Source: Sandaracinobacteroides sp039808025
GTDB lineage: Bacteria > Pseudomonadota > Alphaproteobacteria > Sphingomonadales > Sphingomonadaceae
Length of the DNA: 64,000 nucleotides
Assembly (NCBI GenBank): GCA_039808025.1
Contig: JBDHSK010000009.1
Coordinates: 1 to 64,000 of the forward strand
Direction of reading: 5' to 3'
Below, piece after piece: positions 24,646-33,313 of the stretch. Under the pieces are notes generated by a model. The model worked only from the letters and a program-made list of their open reading frames with translations. It made no database searches and was not told where the DNA came from. Both the position numbers and the translations under genes were made by a program. Within the stretch, counting starts at the first letter, position 1, and every line of letters begins with the position of its first letter.

Positions 24646-26832
24646 ATGACGATCATCAACACCAATCTCTCGGCTATCAGGGCCCAGAATGGCGGTCGCG
24701 TTGCCCAGTCCGGCCTTGGAACCGCCATGGAGCGGTTGTCGACCGGGCTGCGCATCAACAGCGCCAAAGATGATGCCGCCGGGCTGGCCATTGCCCAGCG
24801 CATGAAAGCAGACGTGCGGGGTCTGACGGTGGCCATCCGCAACGCCGGTGACGGCATTTCGCTGGCGCAAACGGCGGAATCGGCGATGGGTGAAGTCACC
24901 GACATGCTGCAACGCATGCGCGAACTGTCGGTGCAGGCGGCCAACGGCACCATGTCGGCTGAAAACCGCTCGGCATTGCAGGCGGAAGTCACCCAGCTGA
25001 TCAGCGAGATCGACAATGTGGCCAGCCGCACCAACTTCAATGGTCTGAAGCTTCTCGATGGCTCGTCGCACAACCTGTCGCTGCAGACGGGGGCGCGCGC
25101 TGGCGAAACCGTGTCGATGAAAATCAGCTCGACCAGGGCCGGCGATCTTGGCCTTGGGGCCAACCCCGGGCTGACGGCGACTGGCGCCTTCGAGACCTCG
25201 GTAAACAACCTCGTCAACAATCAGGCGCTGCAATCGAACGACTTGCGGATCAATGGCGTTGTGATCGGCTCGTCGCGTGCTGATGACGATGCCTTGTCGT
25301 TCAGCGGCAAGGAAGCTTCGGCTATCGCCAAGGCGGCCGCCATCAACCGTGCCTCGGCCCAGACGGGGGTGCGCGCCGTGGTTGGCACCACCACCATGAC
25401 CGGCACCTCGATGACGGCTGCGGCCCTCACCGGCACCGTCACCATCAACGGCGTAACCACCGGGTCGATCACCACCAGCGCCAATGCCGCTGCCAGCCGC
25501 ACCGCCGTTGTCGACGCCATCAACCTGATCTCCGGGCAGACGGGGGTGCGCGCCATCGATACCGGCGATTCCAAGCTGGGGATCCGCCTCGAAGCCGCCG
25601 ATGGCCGCAACATCGAAGTCAGCCTCGATACCCTGACGGCGGCCTCCACCGGCCTGAAGGTGGGCGCCCAATCCGGCACCTACAGCCTGGTTTCCGACAC
25701 CGGGCGCACGGTCACCATCGATTCGGTTGGAACGGGCCGCATCTCGCGGTCGGGCCTGGCGGCTGGTGAGTTCGAGCGTGGAGTCTCGACGGTCTCTACC
25801 GATGTGCGGGCCGTCGCCAGTTCGGCTGCAACAGCCCAGGTTCTGAACACCGGAGACCTCGTTATCAACGGTGTGTCGATCCGCGCCTCGAAGGATCAGG
25901 ACGACACCATTTCAGATACCACCGCAGATTCCAGCAAGAAGGCCGCAAGCGCCATTGCCATTGCCGCTGCCATCAACGAATCATCGGCACAATCCGGGGT
26001 AACGGCAACCGCACGTTCGCAGACGATCGCCGGCTCTGCCACCACAGTGATTGCCACCGACACCACCACTGATCTCTACATCAACGGTGTAGCGATTTCA
26101 GTTGATCTGAAGGCTGCACATTCCGCCCAGCAGACCCGCGAGACCGTGGCGGCGGCCATCAATAATTACGCCGGTTCCACCGGGGTGACGGCGGTGGACA
26201 ACGGCCAGGGTGGCCTGTCGCTGACAGCCGCCGATGGCCGCAACATCAGTGTGTGGTTTGACTCGGATGATGCGGCTGCTGCCAACTTCGGTCTGGGCAG
26301 TGCCACCATTGCCGGAACCGGCAAGGCCTATACGGTGGTGGGTGTGACCGACCCGACCAACATCGCCGGCTCGGCCGTTGAAACCGCCTATGCCCAGGTT
26401 ACTCTCAGCAGCTCGAAGGCCATTGATGTGCGGGCTGGCAGCCAGGGGTTTGACACTGGCGCCGGGTTCACCAACCTCGGCTTCGAGGAAAGCCTGTTCG
26501 GCGCCGATGCCGGTGGCCTCAAGGTGAAGGATATCGATATCCGCACCCAGGAAGGGGCAACCGCCGCCCTCACCGCCATCGATGAGGCGCTGAAGTCGAT
26601 CTCGCTCAATCGTGCTGATCTGGGTGCCGTTCAGAACCGGCTGGAATCGACCATCAACAACCTGACCAGCAGCAACACCAACATGGAGGCGGCGCGCAGC
26701 CGTATCGAGGATGCGGATTTTGCGGCTGAGACCACCAATCTCGCCCGCAGCCAGATCCTCAGCCAGGCGGCCCAGGCGATGCTGGCGCAGGCCAATCAGT
26801 CGGCACAGGGTGTGCTGCAACTGCTGCGGTAA
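24646..26832 (+). CDS. fliC: flagellin, large form with four Flagellin_IN-type repeats
   Basis: This 728-residue filament protein has intact conserved ends: MTIINTNLSAIRAQNGG...LGTAMERLSTGLRINSAKDDAAGLAIAQRM at the N-terminus, and RIEDADFAAETTNLARSQILSQAAQAMLAQANQSAQGVLQLLR at the C-terminus. The middle is expanded and carries four modules beginning (Y/I/T)INGV near nucleotides 25249, 25441, 25861 and 26080. Most are followed by an alanine-rich helix and SG(V)TGV-type strand, the Flagellin_IN pattern. Most alphaproteobacterial flagellins are 270-500 residues. A strong terminator follows. FliA control is inferred from the upstream element. Confidence 0.96.
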   Translation: MTIINTNLSAIRAQNGGRVAQSGLGTAMERLSTGLRINSAKDDAAGLAIAQRMKADVRGLTVAIRNAGDGISLAQTAESAMGEVTDMLQRMRELSVQAANGTMSAENRSALQAEVTQLISEIDNVASRTNFNGLKLLDGSSHNLSLQTGARAGETVSMKISSTRAGDLGLGANPGLTATGAFETSVNNLVNNQALQSNDLRINGVVIGSSRADDDALSFSGKEASAIAKAAAINRASAQTGVRAVVGTTTMTGTSMTAAALTGTVTINGVTTGSITTSANAAASRTAVVDAINLISGQTGVRAIDTGDSKLGIRLEAADGRNIEVSLDTLTAASTGLKVGAQSGTYSLVSDTGRTVTIDSVGTGRISRSGLAAGEFERGVSTVSTDVRAVASSAATAQVLNTGDLVINGVSIRASKDQDDTISDTTADSSKKAASAIAIAAAINESSAQSGVTATARSQTIAGSATTVIATDTTTDLYINGVAISVDLKAAHSAQQTRETVAAAINNYAGSTGVTAVDNGQGGLSLTAADGRNISVWFDSDDAAAANFGLGSATIAGTGKAYTVVGVTDPTNIAGSAVETAYAQVTLSSSKAIDVRAGSQGFDTGAGFTNLGFEESLFGADAGGLKVKDIDIRTQEGATAALTAIDEALKSISLNRADLGAVQNRLESTINNLTSSNTNMEAARSRIEDADFAAETTNLARSQILSQAAQAMLAQANQSAQGVLQLLR

Positions 26833-26851
26833 GCACTACTCTACCTACAGG

Positions 26852-26880
26852 AAGGGCGGGTCATTCGACCCGCCCTTTTT
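26852..26880 (+). terminator. intrinsic terminator of the flagellin gene
   Basis: An 11-bp perfect stem (AAGGGCGGGTC with GACCCGCCCTT) and a 4-nt loop are followed by TTTTT. This is the clearest rho-independent terminator in the window. Confidence 0.92.
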
Positions 26881-26926
26881 ATGTTCTGGCAGAGGTATGA
26901 TGGTCTGGCAGAAGCGTAAAATGCAA

Positions 26927-27412
26927 TCAGTCGTCGCGGCTTACCCGTTCGTCACGCTCGTGGCGTTCCTGAGCCTCGAGAGTCATGGTGGCGATGGGCC
27001 GGGCTTCCAGCCGCTGCAGCGAAATCGGGTCTCCAGTGATTTCGCAATAGCCGTATTCACCGCTTTCGATGCGACGCAGGGCAGCGTCGATCTTGGCGAT
27101 CAGTTTGCGCTGACGGTCGCGGGTGCGCAGTTCCAGCGCCCAGTCAGTCTCTGAAGACGCGCGGTCTGATTGATCAGGCTCCTGGATCGGGGTTTCTTTC
27201 AGGGTCTGCAGGGTAATCTTGGCTTCCTGCGCAATATCGGCTTTCCATTTCAGCAGCTTGGCCCGGAAATAAGCGAGCTGGCGCTCGTTCATGAAGGGTT
27301 CGTCGTTGCTGGGGCGGTAGTCAGGCGGCAGGGCCTGTCTTTCCAGTTCGGCCATCAGATGCTGATGATCGATCAGGTCTGCCTTGTTATGACGACTGAC
27401 TATATCCGACAT
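26927..27412 (-). CDS. dksA: RNA polymerase-binding transcription factor DksA
   Basis: DksA enters the RNA polymerase secondary channel and works with (p)ppGpp. The 161-residue protein has the coiled-coil region (YFRAKLLKWKADIAQEAKITLQTLKE ... RKLIAKIDAALRRIESGEYGYC). The C-terminal globular end is EITGDPISLQRLEARPIATMTLEAQERHE. Only one cysteine of the usual four-cysteine zinc finger remains, as in other alphaproteobacterial DksA. The ATG at 27412 follows a perfect AAGGAGG at 8 nt; a longer frame from 27463 is unlikely. Confidence 0.93.
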   Translation of the reverse strand: MSDIVSRHNKADLIDHQHLMAELERQALPPDYRPSNDEPFMNERQLAYFRAKLLKWKADIAQEAKITLQTLKETPIQEPDQSDRASSETDWALELRTRDRQRKLIAKIDAALRRIESGEYGYCEITGDPISLQRLEARPIATMTLEAQERHERDERVSRDD

Positions 27413-27619
27413 GTGATCCGCCTCCTTCCTGATGCTGTCGTGAGGTTTACCCATCTCGAGCACCGGTATTTTCAGGCGGGGGTGGCGGTGTTTCCGCCAA
27501 TACTCCCTTTGTTCCCCCGCGTCCCATGTGAGGGCACCTATAGCAGCCGACTGTGCGGGGCAAGGCCGGGAATGGCATTAACCACGAGTTGGAGACTGTA
27601 AATCACCACTGTGGGGCAT

Positions 27620-28498
27620 TCAGGCAACAGGGAAGCGGCCGATGCGGGGCGGAGTGCCGGCGCGTGCCGAGATATCGGCCAGCGGCTCTGTAACGCAGCG
27701 CATCCAGTGGGCGTTGGCGTGCAGCACTGTGTCGGACGACAGCAGAATGCCGACATGCCCGGGCCAGAAGACGAGATCGCCACGCATTGCCTCGTCGGCG
27801 GTGATTTCCACGGTGTCGGCGCACTGCATGTCGCTGTCGCGCCGGCAGGGGTGGCCGGCCATCAAACGCGCCATCTGCACCAGCCCGGAACAATCGATGC
27901 CGCTGCGCTGTCGCCCGCCCCAGCGATAGGGCGCCCCGGCATAGCCGAGCGCCAGCGCCACCCAATCGTCACTGGCAGGGCCGGATAAAGGATGCAGATG
28001 CCGGTGGTGGATATGGCCGCCGGCTGCCCCAAAAAACCCGTTGTCGGCAGGCAGGGGGGCGCTGACGAGGCTTCCCGCCGGCAGGCAGGCAATGACCGGC
28101 GCCTTGATGTCGGCAGTTGCAAATACCAGGGCATCGGAAGGCCCCACCCGGTGGGTGGCAGGCGCAGTTCGCGGTGCCAGAACCGAAAGGGAGACATAGC
28201 CGACATAATGATCTCTCAGGTTATAGCCCCAGCCAAAGCCATGGCTGCTGTCGAGTAGCGCAAAGCCCTCGCCGGGGAGGATTTCACTGACTGCCGGAGC
28301 ATCGGCATGGGCCGCACCCAGCATCGGGGCGGCGGCCGTTGCCACCAATTCCACCGGGATCACATAGCTGGTTACGGCAACCCGGTCAGCAAGGCTGAGT
28401 TCGGCAATATCGGGGCGCCACGCAACAAGACGCTGGTCTAGCGGCCCCAGACGGGTGGCATGGCGTGGCCCGGTGATGCGGGAAGTAAGCGAGGTCAT
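27620..28498 (-). CDS. NlpC/P60 family cell-wall endopeptidase
   Basis: This 292-residue predicted peptidase has an SH3-like N-terminal half and a C-terminal NlpC/P60 domain. The catalytic cysteine is in the motif GIDCSGLVQMA, and the histidine is in WPGHVGILL. An aromatic YRWGGR motif precedes the cysteine. Such enzymes cleave D-gamma-glutamyl-meso-diaminopimelate bonds. No signal peptide is evident, so it may act on recycled muropeptides in the cytoplasm, as YkfC-like enzymes do; this is inference. Its start overlaps the M17 peptidase stop (ATGA), forming the hemB operon's third gene. Confidence 0.88.
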   Translation of the reverse strand: MTSLTSRITGPRHATRLGPLDQRLVAWRPDIAELSLADRVAVTSYVIPVELVATAAAPMLGAAHADAPAVSEILPGEGFALLDSSHGFGWGYNLRDHYVGYVSLSVLAPRTAPATHRVGPSDALVFATADIKAPVIACLPAGSLVSAPLPADNGFFGAAGGHIHHRHLHPLSGPASDDWVALALGYAGAPYRWGGRQRSGIDCSGLVQMARLMAGHPCRRDSDMQCADTVEITADEAMRGDLVFWPGHVGILLSSDTVLHANAHWMRCVTEPLADISARAGTPPRIGRFPVA

Positions 28499-29874
28499 GC
28501 AAACCGCTGCTTCAACATGGCAAGGCAGGCATAGATGGCCATGGCAGCACCTCCCTTGGGGCGGCCTGGCCTCGCCGTCGGGTTCCAGGCATATAGATCA
28601 AAATGTGCCCACGGGGTATGTTCCGGCACGAAGCGCTGAAGAAACAGGGCTGCAATCGAGGCCCCAGCAAAGCCCGAGTCACTGACATTGTTGAGATCAG
28701 CGATCGTCGACCGGAACAGCCGCGTGTAGGGCTGCCACAGCGGCAGGCGCCATAACGGGTCTTCGGCCTGCTCTGCGGCTGCCAGCAGCTGCGCCGCAAG
28801 CGTATCGTCGTTGCTGAACAGGGCGGGCAGATCCGGCCCCAGCGCCACGCGCGCCGCCCCTGTCAATGTGGCAAAATCCAGCACCAGCGCCGGGTTGGCT
28901 TCTCCTGCCAGCGTCAGCGCATCCGACAGCACCAGCCGACCTTCGGCATCGGTGTTGCCGATTTCCACTGTCAGCCCCTTGCGGGTGGCAATCACGTCGC
29001 CAGGGCGGATGGCATTGCCGGAAACGGCATTGTCGGCGGTGGCAATCACCAGCTTCAGCCGCAGATTGAGGCGGGCCCTGGCCACCAGCCGCGCCAGCGC
29101 CAGGGCGTGAGCGGCGCCGCCCATGTCTTTTTTCATCAACGCCATGCCAGTGGCGGTTTTCAGGTCGAGGCCGCCGGTGTCGAAGGTGATGCCCTTGCCG
29201 ACGATGGCCACCAGCGGGTGCGCCGGGTTCCCCCACTCCAGAGTCACGATCCGCGGCCGCCGCGACGACGCCCGCCCCACGGCGTGGACCATGGGGAACC
29301 CCTGATCGAGCAATGCCTCACCGACAACGGCATCAGCCCGCCCGCCGATCTCGGCGGCAACGCTGCGAACCGCCTGCTCCACCTCGGCGGGGCCCATGCC
29401 CTCGGCCGGCGTATCGACAAGATCGCGCACGCTGGCTGCGGCGCGCGCCTCGTCGAGCGCCTCGTCGATCAGTGCCACATTGGCAATCAGCAGGGTGCGC
29501 GGGCCTGTGGGGTCGTCGGGGCGCTTGTAACGGTCGAAATGGTGCTGCGCCATCAGCCAGCCATGCAGCATGGCGGCGCTGAGCGGCCCCTGCACCCGAT
29601 AGCGGCCTTCGGGCAGGCTGGCGGCTGCGGTGGCCAGAGTCCAGCGGTGGCCTTGCGCGGAGTCTCCCAGCCCGACGGCCAGCCGCCAGTCGCCATTGCC
29701 GGGCAGGAACACGCTGCGATCTTCGCTGCCATTGAACCGGGCGGCGGCGATGGCAGCGCGGGCGGTTTCTCCCTGACTGGTCAGCCACTGCTCAAAGCCG
29801 GACTTGCCGACCAGCTCGATCGTCGTTGCCGCTTCCCCCTTGTCGGCAGCAAGCAGAGAGGTGAAATCCGTCAT
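28495..29874 (-). CDS. M17 leucyl aminopeptidase family protein
   Basis: The 459-residue protein is a cytosolic zinc/manganese aminopeptidase. The C-terminal catalytic domain shows VGKGITFDTGGLDLKTATGMALMKKDMGG and GNTDAEGRLVLSDAL, which supply the metal ligands (Lys, Asp, Asp, Glu) and the active-site Lys and Arg. The N-terminal third is divergent and shorter than in PepA. Pairing with an NlpC/P60 enzyme suggests a role in breaking down cell-wall or small peptides. It overlaps hemB and the NlpC gene by four bases each. Confidence 0.92.
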   Translation of the reverse strand: MTDFTSLLAADKGEAATTIELVGKSGFEQWLTSQGETARAAIAAARFNGSEDRSVFLPGNGDWRLAVGLGDSAQGHRWTLATAAASLPEGRYRVQGPLSAAMLHGWLMAQHHFDRYKRPDDPTGPRTLLIANVALIDEALDEARAAASVRDLVDTPAEGMGPAEVEQAVRSVAAEIGGRADAVVGEALLDQGFPMVHAVGRASSRRPRIVTLEWGNPAHPLVAIVGKGITFDTGGLDLKTATGMALMKKDMGGAAHALALARLVARARLNLRLKLVIATADNAVSGNAIRPGDVIATRKGLTVEIGNTDAEGRLVLSDALTLAGEANPALVLDFATLTGAARVALGPDLPALFSNDDTLAAQLLAAAEQAEDPLWRLPLWQPYTRLFRSTIADLNNVSDSGFAGASIAALFLQRFVPEHTPWAHFDLYAWNPTARPGRPKGGAAMAIYACLAMLKQRFA

Positions 29875-30872
29875 CCAAGCAGCCTCGCGGCATGGGGGGC
29901 GTGATAGCTGAGAATGCCCGAGGCGCCGGCCCGGCGAAAAGCGGTGAGAAGTTCGATGACCACCTGATCGCGGTCCATCATGCCGGCAGCCACAGCAGCT
30001 TCCACCATCGCATATTCACCCGACACGCAATAGGCGAACACCGGAATGTCGAACTGTTCGGCAACCCGCCGCACGATATCGAGATAGGGAAGCCCGGGCT
30101 TCACCATCACGGAATCAGCGCCTTCGGCAATGTCGAGCGCGACTTCGCGCAGGGCTTCGCGGGCGTTGCGCGGATCCATCTGGTAGGTTTTCTTGTCGCC
30201 TTTCAGATAGCCGCCGGCGCCAACGGCATCCCGGAACGGGCCATAGAAGCCGCTGGCATATTTGGCAGAGTAGGCCATGATCTGCACATCGCGGAACCCT
30301 TCCCCCTCGAGTGCGGAACGAATGGCGGCGACCCTCCCGTCCATCATGTCGGAAGGGGCGATGATGTCGGCACCGGCGCGTGCCTGATTGAGCGCCTGCG
30401 CAACCAGCGCCGTCAGTGTTTCGTCGTTGAGGATGGTGCCGTCGTCAGAAAGCAGGCCGTCATGGCCGTGGGTGGTATAGGGGTCGAGCGCGACATCGGC
30501 GAGCAGGCCGACGTTTACTCCGGCATCGCGCACGGCGCGCATTGCCCGGCACACCAGATTGTCGGGGTTTCGGGCTTCGGCGCCATCGTCGCTGCGCAAG
30601 TTGCCCGGTGTGTTGGGGAACAGGGCAATGGCGGGAATGCCCAGCGCCTCGGCTTCGCGGGCCAGCGCCGGCAGACGATCGACCGTGTGGCGAAACACCC
30701 CGGGCATGGTGGCGACTGGCTCGGCAGAGTCGTTGCCTTCGCGCACGAACAGCGGCCAGATGAGGTCGGCCGGCGACAATTTCGTTTCGGCCACCAGTTC
30801 GCGTGACCACCTGGTCATCCGGTTGCGCCGCATGCGGATTGCGGGAAATTGCCCGCCAGAAGATGTGCTCAT
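29871..30872 (-). CDS. hemB: delta-aminolevulinic acid dehydratase (porphobilinogen synthase)
   Basis: HemB condenses two 5-aminolevulinates to porphobilinogen for haem. The 333-residue protein has RMRRNRMTRWSRELVAETKLSPADLIWPLFVREG, IIAPSDMMDGRVAAIR, the active-site lysine region IMAYSAKYASGFYGPFRDA, and the second lysine in DSVMVKPGLPYLDIVRR. All are diagnostic. It is the first gene of a three-gene operon with the M17 peptidase and the NlpC/P60 gene. The start at 30872 is in the usual place. Confidence 0.97.
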   Translation of the reverse strand: MSTSSGGQFPAIRMRRNRMTRWSRELVAETKLSPADLIWPLFVREGNDSAEPVATMPGVFRHTVDRLPALAREAEALGIPAIALFPNTPGNLRSDDGAEARNPDNLVCRAMRAVRDAGVNVGLLADVALDPYTTHGHDGLLSDDGTILNDETLTALVAQALNQARAGADIIAPSDMMDGRVAAIRSALEGEGFRDVQIMAYSAKYASGFYGPFRDAVGAGGYLKGDKKTYQMDPRNAREALREVALDIAEGADSVMVKPGLPYLDIVRRVAEQFDIPVFAYCVSGEYAMVEAAVAAGMMDRDQVVIELLTAFRRAGASGILSYHAPHAARLLG

Positions 30873-30922
30873 GGGTGGGAAGCCCTGTAGCGCGCCGGAA
30901 GCGGCTGCGCTATCCCCAATTC

Positions 30923-31270
30923 ATGGCCCTGTTTCCAACCGAGGATCTGGCAGCCCTGCTGATCGTGCGGGCGAAGTCCGGCCGTTCCATCACCTATGGC
31001 GAGGTGTTCTGCTGGTTCGGTCTGCCGTTCCAGCGGTTTCAGGTCGGACAGCTGAGCGCGGCTCTGGCGCTGGTGGATGATATGGAGCGGGCGCAGGGCC
31101 ACCCCGAGCTGGCAGTGCTGGTGGTGCGGCAATCTGATGGCCTGCCAGGACAGGGCTGGTGGCTGGGGCTTGACAAGGGGGCGTGGAACGGACCGTTTGA
31201 GGGGCCACGCGCTGCTGCCTTTGTGAAACGCATGCAGCGCCGGGTGTTCAACTACTGGCAGAAGGCGTAA
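30923..31270 (+). CDS. small unknown protein
   Basis: I do not recognise this 115-residue protein. It starts MALFPTEDLAALLIVRAKSGRSITYGEVFCWFG and ends with a basic, aromatic-rich tail (FVKRMQRRVFNYWQKA). It has no signal peptide or membrane segment. RSITYGEV recalls the helix-turn-helix entry of some small sphingomonad hypothetical proteins. The ATG at 30923 fits the divergent arrangement with hemB, but no clear ribosome site is visible. Its last 23 bases overlap the convergent glutathione transferase gene. Confidence 0.6.
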   Translation: MALFPTEDLAALLIVRAKSGRSITYGEVFCWFGLPFQRFQVGQLSAALALVDDMERAQGHPELAVLVVRQSDGLPGQGWWLGLDKGAWNGPFEGPRAAAFVKRMQRRVFNYWQKA

Positions 31271-31931
31271 CACCCGGACTGGAAGGCGTAACGCCTGGCC
31301 GGGCCGGCAGCAGCGATCGGCTGGCATCGGCACTGGGGCGGGCGTCCAGCCGGGCGAACCACGGCCCGATGAACGGCAGATCGCCGGGGAATGGCTGGCT
31401 GACCGTCTGGCCGAAGTCGAGCCACACATAGAGCCAGATGTCGGCAGCCGTGAAGCGGCTGCCGCACAGAAACGGGCCTTTGCCGCACATCTGGTCGAGC
31501 CAGCGCAGACGATCCCGGGCGATGCGTTTCAGCCCGTCGGCAGCTTCCGGAGCCACCGGGATGCACCCGGTAAAGCGGGAAAGTCCCTCGGCATAATGAT
31601 AGGCGTTGTGAATGAACTCGGTGATGTTCAGTTCGGCGCGACGCCACCACATGCGGGTTTCGGCGCGCTCCTCGGCGGTGCTGCCGACAAGGGGTGGGGT
31701 GGGGAAGCGTTCCTCGAGATACTCGGCAATGGCCACCGATTCGGAAATGGTGGTGCCGTTATCGAGGGTGAGTGCCGGGGTCTGCCCGGCCGGATTGAGT
31801 GCAAGAAAGCTGCTCTGGCGATTCTCGCCGGTAAAGACATCGACCGGCACGGCGGGCAGCTCCAGCCCTTTTTCCAGAACGAACATGCGCAGGAAACGCG
31901 GGGCGGGGCTGTTGGCATCGTGGATCAGCAT
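31248..31931 (-). CDS. glutathione S-transferase family protein
   Basis: This 227-residue protein has a thioredoxin-fold N-terminal domain (RMFVLEKGLELPAVPVDVFTGENRQSSFLALNPAGQTPAL, then ISESVAIAEYLEERFP) and an all-helical C-terminal domain with FTAADIWLYVWLDF. ESVAI is the glutathione gamma-glutamyl binding motif. The substrate is unknown. The ATG at 31931 has GGAGGAAAAC just upstream. The C-terminus carries a repeated RPGVTPSSPGVTPSASS tail. It is divergent from nnrS with only 33 bp between starts. Confidence 0.9.
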   Translation of the reverse strand: MLIHDANSPAPRFLRMFVLEKGLELPAVPVDVFTGENRQSSFLALNPAGQTPALTLDNGTTISESVAIAEYLEERFPTPPLVGSTAEERAETRMWWRRAELNITEFIHNAYHYAEGLSRFTGCIPVAPEAADGLKRIARDRLRWLDQMCGKGPFLCGSRFTAADIWLYVWLDFGQTVSQPFPGDLPFIGPWFARLDARPSADASRSLLPARPGVTPSSPGVTPSASS

Positions 31932-31964
31932 GTTTTCCTCCGGGCTTTTTGAGGATAACAGCTT

Positions 31965-33233
31965 GTGACCATGAAAGCGACGGCAGCCAGATCGCGGAAA
32001 GCACCGCGCACCACGGCGCAGATCCTGCGTGACTATCAGGGGCCGGCGCTGTTCAGCTTCGGGTTCCGGCCGTTCTTTCTGCTGGCTACCCTGTGGGCGG
32101 CGGTTGCGGTGCCGATCTGGCTCATGTCGTTCATGGGGGTGATTGGCGGCGAGGGGCAGTTGTTCACGGCCGTCTGGCATCGCCACGAGATGCTGTTCGG
32201 CTATGGCGGCGCCGTGATCGTCGGTTACCTGATCGTTGCCGGAGCCAACTGGACTGGCCATTTCCCGGTGGCCGGGCGGCCGGTCGTGCTGCTGGTGCTG
32301 CTGTGGCTGGCCGGCCGGGCCGCCATGCTGGTGGCGCCGCTGATCGGCCCCGCTGCTTCCGTGATCGACAGCGCCTTTCTGCTGGTGTTTGCGCTTGCCC
32401 TGTGGCGTGAGCAACTGGCCGCTGCCAACTGGCGCAGCCTTGCCCCATGTGTCATCCTCTCTTTGCTGGCGCTGGCGGATGTCGGTTTTCATCTGGAAGG
32501 GGCCTTCCCCGAACTGGGGGCGATGGCGGAACGGCTGGCGATCGGCGGAATCGCCTTCCTTATTGCCCTGATGGGTGGGCGGCTGGTGCCCAGTTTCACC
32601 CGCAACTGGATGGCACAACGGCGAATCCAGCCCGAGCCCCCCGCCTATGACCGGCTGGATATGCTGGCGCTGGTGGTGACGGGGGCGGGGGTGGCCGGCT
32701 GGGTGCTGGCGCCCGAGCGCGCTGCGACCGGGGTGCTTCTGGTGGCGAGCGGGCTTGCTCTGCTGGTGCGGCTGTGGCGCTGGCGCGGCTGGGTGGCAGT
32801 CAGCGAAGCCATGGTCTTTGTGCTGCACTGCGGATATTTCTGGTGCGCAATCGGCTTTGTTCTGCTCGGAGTTTCGGTGCTGGCGCCCGGGCTGGTACCA
32901 CGAAGCGGCGCGGTCCATGCCCTTACCGTCGGGGCCATAGGCGTGATGACCCTGGCCGTGATGACCCGCACCAGCCGCAGCCACACCGGGCGGGAACGGA
33001 CGGCCGATGCCCCCACCACGGCGCTTTATGGGCTGATCAACCTGGCGGCCGTGCTGCGGGTTGCGGCCTCGCTGGTGTCAGCGGGCTATGCGCTGTTGCT
33101 GACGGCATCGGCCATTTCCTGGACCGTGGCGTTCGCGCTGTTCCTGCTGGCCTATGGGCCGATGCTGTGCCGTCGCTGGCAGCGGCAGGTCAAATCGTCG
33201 CAGCGGGAAAAACCACAGGGGCAGGGCCGATAG
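31965..33233 (+). CDS. nnrS: NnrS family haem-copper membrane protein
   Basis: NnrS proteins are multi-pass membrane proteins linked to nitric oxide stress; in Vibrio cholerae NnrS lessens the accumulation of dinitrosyl iron complexes. The 422-residue protein has about 12 hydrophobic segments. It contains FGFRPFFLLATLWA near the N-terminus, WHRHEMLFGYGGAVIVGYLI, GGRLVPSFTRN, and HALTVGAIGVMTLAVMTRTSRSHTGRE, all family signatures with the conserved histidines. The GTG at 31965 is 10 nt after GAGG; an ATG at 31971 is the alternative. It lies upstream of the NsrR-controlled NO genes. Confidence 0.93.
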   Translation: MTMKATAARSRKAPRTTAQILRDYQGPALFSFGFRPFFLLATLWAAVAVPIWLMSFMGVIGGEGQLFTAVWHRHEMLFGYGGAVIVGYLIVAGANWTGHFPVAGRPVVLLVLLWLAGRAAMLVAPLIGPAASVIDSAFLLVFALALWREQLAAANWRSLAPCVILSLLALADVGFHLEGAFPELGAMAERLAIGGIAFLIALMGGRLVPSFTRNWMAQRRIQPEPPAYDRLDMLALVVTGAGVAGWVLAPERAATGVLLVASGLALLVRLWRWRGWVAVSEAMVFVLHCGYFWCAIGFVLLGVSVLAPGLVPRSGAVHALTVGAIGVMTLAVMTRTSRSHTGRERTADAPTTALYGLINLAAVLRVAASLVSAGYALLLTASAISWTVAFALFLLAYGPMLCRRWQRQVKSSQREKPQGQGR

Positions 33234-33276
33234 GCTGCGACGCCTTACCGCTTGCTGCGATGCGGAAATTCTTATA

Positions 33277-33295
33277 GATGCATTTCAAATGCATC
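33277..33295. promoter_or_regulatory. NsrR operator
   Basis: GATGCATTTCAAATGCATC is a perfect 9-1-9 inverted repeat and matches the NsrR (Rrf2-family NO-sensing repressor) motif of proteobacteria at essentially every position. It lies 18 bp before the haemoglobin start codon, where binding would block transcription or initiation. Nitric oxide would relieve repression. The nsrR gene itself is not in this window. Confidence 0.88.
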
Positions 33296-33313
33296 AATTG
33301 TGAAAGTCTGCCG

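Noticed and set aside
31932..32984. Long minus-strand open frame extending the glutathione transferase upstream by about 350 codons
   Set aside because: It is antisense to nnrS, rich in His, Gln, Pro and Arg as expected for a shadow of a high-GC gene, and a good start with ribosome site exists at 31931.
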